Of a stretch of 27,009 nucleotides of DNA, positions 23,668-27,009 are shown one piece after another. The DNA is taken from positions 1-27,009 of the IMG/VR virus record IMGVR_UViG_3300035698_012853. One strand, written 5' to 3'. The position numbers and the translations under genes are program-made. The notes under the pieces were generated by a model. The model made no database searches, was not told the DNA's origin, and worked only from the letters and a program-made list of their open reading frames with translations. Each line of letters begins with the position of its first letter. Position 1 is the first letter of the stretch. This stretch comes from a virus.

Positions 23668-23717
23668 TTTCTTTCCTCCAATTAAATTTGACCTTATTGA
23701 TAAAAAATACTAAAAAC

Positions 23718-23742
23718 GATAATAACAGTAAACCTTATTATC
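23718..23742 (-). terminator. Hairpin with U run between decoration and capsid genes
   Basis: GATAATAA (23742-23735) pairs perfectly with TTATTATC (23725-23718) in the minus-strand RNA around a nine-base loop, followed after one base by five U residues (23716-23712). The AU-only stem is weak, so it is probably a partial terminator. It lies 2 bases after the decoration stop and about 50 bases upstream of the capsid start. Confidence 0.6.
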
Positions 23743-23744
23743 AT

Positions 23745-24107
23745 TTACGCAGCTACACTTCCATTCAGTTCGATTTCAACTGTAGTATCGGTAGCACCCG
23801 CAGCAACTAAACATCTACCGCAAAGAGTATTACTACTTGAAGACGCATTCACATTTTCATCCGCATGGTCAAAATAAACTTTTTCACCGATTGCGAAAGT
23901 AACACCAGTGGCTGCAGCCTTAGGTACAACGATTTTATCGCATTGATAAACGAATGCAACTGTATCACCACTATCACCTGCTTCAACATACTGACCAACT
24001 AAGCCATTATATAGATCCATTTGACCCGCTGTTACGGTTTCAGCAAGTTCGATCTCAACAGAACGATATCTGTCAGAACGCATCTTTAAAGCTGTTGAAT
24101 TACTCAT
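23745..24107 (-). CDS. Capsid decoration protein, DUF2190-like
   Basis: The 120-residue product has the small-barrel pattern of DUF2190 proteins found beside capsid genes: IELAETVTAGQMDLYNGLVGQYVEAGDSGDTVAFVYQCDKIVVPKAAATGVTFAIGEKVYFDH, then CGRCLVAAGATDTTVEIELNG. Characteristic are VxAGxxVxxxG, a G-DTVAFVY strand, and GEKVYFD (family W/F-D). These proteins decorate the outside of the capsid. A GGAGG site lies before the ATG. It is flanked on both sides by predicted stem-loops. Confidence 0.8.
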   Translation of the reverse strand: MSNSTALKMRSDRYRSVEIELAETVTAGQMDLYNGLVGQYVEAGDSGDTVAFVYQCDKIVVPKAAATGVTFAIGEKVYFDHADENVNASSSSNTLCGRCLVAAGATDTTVEIELNGSVAA

Positions 24108-24138
24108 TTTTCTTCCTCCATTAAAATTAAATTACACT

Positions 24139-24192
24139 AATCACTTTTTCCCATCCCGGGACATAATTTGCTCAAGCATTACGCTTGTGATT
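24139..24192 (-). other. Structured leader upstream of the decoration gene
   Basis: In the minus-strand RNA AAUCAC (24192-24187) can pair with GUGAUU (24144-24139), enclosing a hairpin CAAGC-GUAAU-GCUUG and the palindrome UCCCGGGA. No U run follows, so it is not an intrinsic terminator. It ends about 30 bases before the decoration ATG. It could be a stability or processing element; significance is uncertain. Confidence 0.4.
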
Positions 24193-24197
24193 TAAAA

Positions 24198-24761
24198 CTA
24201 TACAACTCCGTCAGCAATAAAATCATTATTCTTTGGGTCTGTAAGGTCTTTACCATCATCTTTTTTATCATCATCACCATCCCCATCCCCATCACCAACG
24301 CCTTTATTATCTTTCTTTTCTTCTTTCTTAACTCCCATTAAATCAGCCATTTCATCAAATTCTTTAACTTGACCATCAACGAAACGATTAAAATTATCTT
24401 CCAGTTTCTCTTCATCATCACCTGATTCAAAAGATTTCAAATTTTTCTCAATAAACTTAACTTGCTTATCATCCAATTTTCTATCTTTTTTGTTTTTAGC
24501 AAAAAGAGAAACAACATTGGCTTTACTGACTTTGGTATTCAATGCCTTTATTGTATTACCTGAATCATCAAGCTTTTTAGTAAGGTCAATTACGTTTTCC
24601 CTCTCAACCCCTAACTCGCCCTCAACTCTTTTGGCGTGTTCATACTCACCCTGTTTTGCCTTTAATGCAGGCTCACTACTAACGATTTCACTTGAAGTAT
24701 AAACTTCAGTTATTTTGAACTTTCCCTCCCTTATTGCAGCCTGTATTTCAGCTAGTGTCAT
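24198..24761 (-). CDS. Nested internal start: probable free scaffold protein
   Basis: Within the protease-scaffold gene an in-frame ATG at 24761-24759 (residue 196) is preceded nine bases upstream by AAGGAG (24776-24771). From it comes a 187-residue protein MTLAEIQAAIREGKF with only the scaffold half. An AAGGAG-plus-ATG at the domain boundary mimics lambda C/Nu3, where the scaffold is made from a nested start. Proposed from sequence; the separate product has not been shown here. Confidence 0.6.
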   Translation of the reverse strand: MTLAEIQAAIREGKFKITEVYTSSEIVSSEPALKAKQGEYEHAKRVEGELGVERENVIDLTKKLDDSGNTIKALNTKVSKANVVSLFAKNKKDRKLDDKQVKFIEKNLKSFESGDDEEKLEDNFNRFVDGQVKEFDEMADLMGVKKEEKKDNKGVGDGDGDGDDDKKDDGKDLTDPKNNDFIADGVV

Positions 24762-25346
24762 AGTACCATTCTCCTTTTTTTTGTTTTCGCCTGCAAAAGC
24801 TTGTATAGCTGCTAACAGCGTTGCCCCTGCAAAGGCGGGTTTGTTTTTATTCGCATCCCCTAAAGCTATTGCTGAAACGCCTTGAACGTCTACCGCTTCA
24901 GCTTTGCCATTATTTAATATGTATTCTACATTACTTTCGATTGAAGCAACATCTAATTTTTCATCTTTGAATTCAGGATAAATATAAGTGGCGGTCACGG
25001 TATGCAATTTATCGTCAATTACTCGCATAGTTTTACCTATTACTTCACCTATTTGAGTGCGTCCTGCGTGATCGTTTGAACCCTTAATATGATTTTTAAA
25101 AACAGATAGCCCTATTTTTATTTTATTATGAATCTGCTCAACCGCTTTTCTAAAGTATTGCATGGCAAGGGTACCGAGTGATATTTCACCACCGTTAGCT
25201 GTGCCTTCGTGACCAACTGAAAATACTTTAATAGTAGGACTATTATCTTTCTCTTTTATTTCTTTTAGCTTATCTTCATCAACAAATCCTAAAACTTCCG
25301 AATCTGCCATATTTTGCAAAACAGCTATTAAATTAAATTTTTTCAT
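24198..25346 (-). CDS. Capsid maturation protease-scaffold fusion
   Basis: The 382-residue protein starts at an ATG overlapping the portal stop (ATGA). Residues about 35-180 look like a prohead protease: IKIGLSVFKNHIKGSNDHAGRTQIGEV (His 86 or 93 as candidate), then a beta region KLHTVTATYIYPEF, and AVDVQGVSAIALG with Ser 158. From about 195 on the chain is helical, charged and coiled-coil-like (EYEHAKRVEGELGVERENVIDLTKK), then the acidic GDGDGDGDDD stretch and a short tail, as expected for a scaffold. Protease and scaffold in one chain, just upstream of decoration and capsid genes, is a known arrangement. The catalytic residues are not certain. Confidence 0.75.
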   Translation of the reverse strand: MKKFNLIAVLQNMADSEVLGFVDEDKLKEIKEKDNSPTIKVFSVGHEGTANGGEISLGTLAMQYFRKAVEQIHNKIKIGLSVFKNHIKGSNDHAGRTQIGEVIGKTMRVIDDKLHTVTATYIYPEFKDEKLDVASIESNVEYILNNGKAEAVDVQGVSAIALGDANKNKPAFAGATLLAAIQAFAGENKKKENGTMTLAEIQAAIREGKFKITEVYTSSEIVSSEPALKAKQGEYEHAKRVEGELGVERENVIDLTKKLDDSGNTIKALNTKVSKANVVSLFAKNKKDRKLDDKQVKFIEKNLKSFESGDDEEKLEDNFNRFVDGQVKEFDEMADLMGVKKEEKKDNKGVGDGDGDGDDDKKDDGKDLTDPKNNDFIADGVV

Positions 25347-26689
25347 TTTTTAATATCCTTTTTATTTTTTTCGGCAGCTAATTTTTTTTCTTTAGTTTCA
25401 TTCGCTTTCATATCAGCTAACATCAACTTGGCTTCCTCTTCCTTTTCTTTTAATACAGCATCACTATCAATATCAGGTATCATACCCAAAAGATATTCTA
25501 AATTAACGACTCCACCATCTAATAAAGGCAACCATATTTCAACTAACTGTTTTAATTTTTCAGCCGATATAAAAGGAATATCAACCTTAACAGCATCAGG
25601 ATTTAAATTACCTTTAGTATTCGCATTATATATAACAATAGCTTTGCTTATAATCTCTTCATAACAACCTTCCCAAGCTGATCTTTCCTTAGAAGTGGAA
25701 GCGGTAATACAATCAAATAAATCTGTTGATACAGCCCTATTTGACATCAATTCAGGTAATCCTAAAAAATGCACCGGTATTCCAGTACCACCAGAAATAG
25801 ATTTTGCATTTGCCATGATTCCCTTCACTATTGATTCAGCACCTGCCCCTGTTACTTCAACATAAGAAAACTCTGCGGTTCCTGCTAAAGCTTTTCCATG
25901 ATTCCAGTTCATATTAGCTAATTTAGTTTGATAGTCATTAGCTTCCTCAACTGTCTCTGTTTTGAAATAAGGCGTAGGACAGGCAAATAATTTATTCAGT
26001 GACCTTAAATCATAAAGTCCTTTATCTAGATCTTCAATCTGCCTTAATACCATAGCTACTTTAGGAATGACCTCATTTACTTTATTTAATCTTCCGGAGA
26101 ATTTTTTATAAACAAATTCATTCGGATGTAAAGTAACCTCTTCAGACGAATTATCTTTCTTGTAAGTAACTTTTTCATAAATACTGTAATCATCATCTTT
26201 AGCGGTAACTTTGTATTTATATGTAGCATAAGAAACAAATCTCACCTTTACTTGCTTTTTTTCTTCATCCCAAGATAATCTACAAAGAAATTTCCCCTCA
26301 AGTTCTACCTCTTTTGCAAACTCTTGAGGATTTTCTTCATCCAAGTCATTAAATTCCATAAAATCTTCAACGAACTCTAATTCTCTTGAATTCTTCTCGT
26401 TACTGTCTTTGTCTTTCAATACTGGCTTTATACCTTTACCTATAATATAAGAGCTCCTTATATCAATTATCTGCCTTGTTTGTTGTATTCCCCAGTCAGC
26501 CGTACCTTCATATTTTTTATTTATTTCGTTTACAGCTTCATCAACTGTATTATAGGGATTGCCAGTATAAGATGAGGCCGTTGAAACATCAGCAGCTAAA
26601 ATATCTATTGAATTTTGCATTGTCGCTACTGTTTTCTTCAATTCTTTGACTTCGCCAGATTTGAATATTTTAGGTATATTGAATTTCAT
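25343..26689 (-). CDS. Portal protein
   Basis: The 448-residue product has the general features of siphovirus portal proteins: an N-terminal helix, VDEAVNEINKKYEGTADWGIQQTRQIIDIRSSYIIGKG, a clip/stem region with FVYKKFSGRLNKVNEVIPKVAMVLRQIEDLDKGLYDLRSLNKLF, and GGTGIPVHFLGLPELMSNRAVSTDLFDCITASTSKERSAWEGCYEEII, the conserved C-terminal part, followed by PDIDSD and a charged tail. It forms the dodecameric ring at one vertex through which DNA is packaged and released. AAAGGA lies eight bases upstream of its ATG. The gene before it ends at 26718. Confidence 0.88.
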   Translation of the reverse strand: MKFNIPKIFKSGEVKELKKTVATMQNSIDILAADVSTASSYTGNPYNTVDEAVNEINKKYEGTADWGIQQTRQIIDIRSSYIIGKGIKPVLKDKDSNEKNSRELEFVEDFMEFNDLDEENPQEFAKEVELEGKFLCRLSWDEEKKQVKVRFVSYATYKYKVTAKDDDYSIYEKVTYKKDNSSEEVTLHPNEFVYKKFSGRLNKVNEVIPKVAMVLRQIEDLDKGLYDLRSLNKLFACPTPYFKTETVEEANDYQTKLANMNWNHGKALAGTAEFSYVEVTGAGAESIVKGIMANAKSISGGTGIPVHFLGLPELMSNRAVSTDLFDCITASTSKERSAWEGCYEEIISKAIVIYNANTKGNLNPDAVKVDIPFISAEKLKQLVEIWLPLLDGGVVNLEYLLGMIPDIDSDAVLKEKEEEAKLMLADMKANETKEKKLAAEKNKKDIKK

Positions 26690-26717
26690 AATTTAATCCT
26701 TTATTCTTTTATAATAA

Positions 26718-27009
26718 TTAGTCTAGCATCATTATTCTAATCAGTTGTCCTGCATCAGCAGATACAGTAACTTGGTCGCAACCCACGTCCCATACAGCAC
26801 CTCGTGTTACATTATCTATATCTATGTTAATACCAGTTGGGATAGTTCCTAAATTAGTACCTGTACCTATTGACGTAGCTGGATCATATAATCTGTTACC
26901 ACCCTCGAATAAATGAAAATCTTCATAACCAGAAGAAATAGAGACAAATTCAGCTGTAGTTAGAGATTGTAGACCTGCGGATCCAGTTGCATCACTAGAA
27001 CCATTAGTA
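26718..27009 (-). CDS. C-terminal fragment of a beta-rich protein, upstream of portal
   Basis: The frame enters from the right edge and ends at TAA 26720-26718, giving 96 visible residues. They read as Ser, Thr, Gly, Asp and Asn-rich beta sequence (LTTAEFVSISSGYEDFHLF, GTIPTGINIDIDNVTRGAVWDVGCDQVTVSADAGQLIRIMM). The style is that of a virion or fibre-like protein, not of a terminase, which would be the common neighbour of a portal gene. The rest is outside the window and no family is recognised. Confidence 0.6.
   Translation of the reverse strand, partial: TNGSSDATGSAGLQSLTTAEFVSISSGYEDFHLFEGGNRLYDPATSIGTGTNLGTIPTGINIDIDNVTRGAVWDVGCDQVTVSADAGQLIRIMMLD

Noticed and set aside
24270-24298. G-rich run (GATGGGGATGGGGATGG-type, minus strand), possible G-quadruplex
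   Set aside because: It is explained by the acidic Gly-Asp repeat of the scaffold tail; no further sign of a functional quadruplex.
1-27009. CRISPR array, insertion sequence, integrase or attachment site
   Set aside because: No spaced direct repeats of array type, no transposase or recombinase frame, and no tRNA-overlapping duplication were seen. The single tRNA is inside an operon and not next to an integrase.

Overview
The window is part of a tailed double-stranded DNA bacteriophage (or prophage) of siphovirus build. The sequence is AT-rich and all supported genes lie on the minus strand, so the transcript reads from the right end to the left end. Genes are packed with very short gaps or overlaps (ATGA, TAATG and TAA-A-ATG junctions) and most starts have an AAGGAG-type ribosome binding site. 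The host cannot be named from this sequence. It must be a bacterium with low GC, canonical Shine-Dalgarno use and bacterial lipoprotein processing. No integrase, repressor, terminase or DNA replication gene is present, so lifestyle is undecided.

Head region, right to left: the 3' end of a beta-rich protein of unknown role, portal, a protease-scaffold protein with a probable nested scaffold gene, a DUF2190-like decoration protein, the HK97-fold major capsid protein and a 67-aa charged protein. Stem-loops sit in the gaps around the decoration and capsid genes. An unusual insert follows: an 890-aa protein that looks like three fused glycan-related domains, then two class I methyltransferases. 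Head completion genes come next: a DnaT-like connector, two small overlapping genes (one a previously hidden zinc-ribbon peptide), a minor capsid protein, a stopper, an HK97 gp10-like protein and a tail terminator candidate.

Tail region: tail tube, a tRNA with a CAT anticodon placed inside the operon, a TTG-started tail assembly chaperone whose frame carries a canonical A AAA AAC slippery site giving a G-T type fusion, tape measure (714 aa), gpM-, gpL- and gpK-like tip proteins, and a 1264-aa gpJ-like central tail protein. Host-contact genes follow: a DUF5679-like zinc ribbon protein, a fibre with nine HxH motifs in a 12-residue rhythm, a small Cys-rich protein, and a beta-helix spike carrying a clear signal peptide.

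Left region: a holin-like protein, a DUF1353 protein and an unlisted 51-aa lipoprotein end the late operon at a strong intrinsic terminator (2108-2147). Beyond it a DUF932 gene probably has its own promoter, followed by a hairpin and three ATGA-coupled small genes of unknown function that run off the left edge.

The least expected features are the glycosyltransferase-methyltransferase module inside the head operon, the signal peptide on a spike protein, the tRNA between tail tube and chaperone, and the small genes hidden in overlaps.
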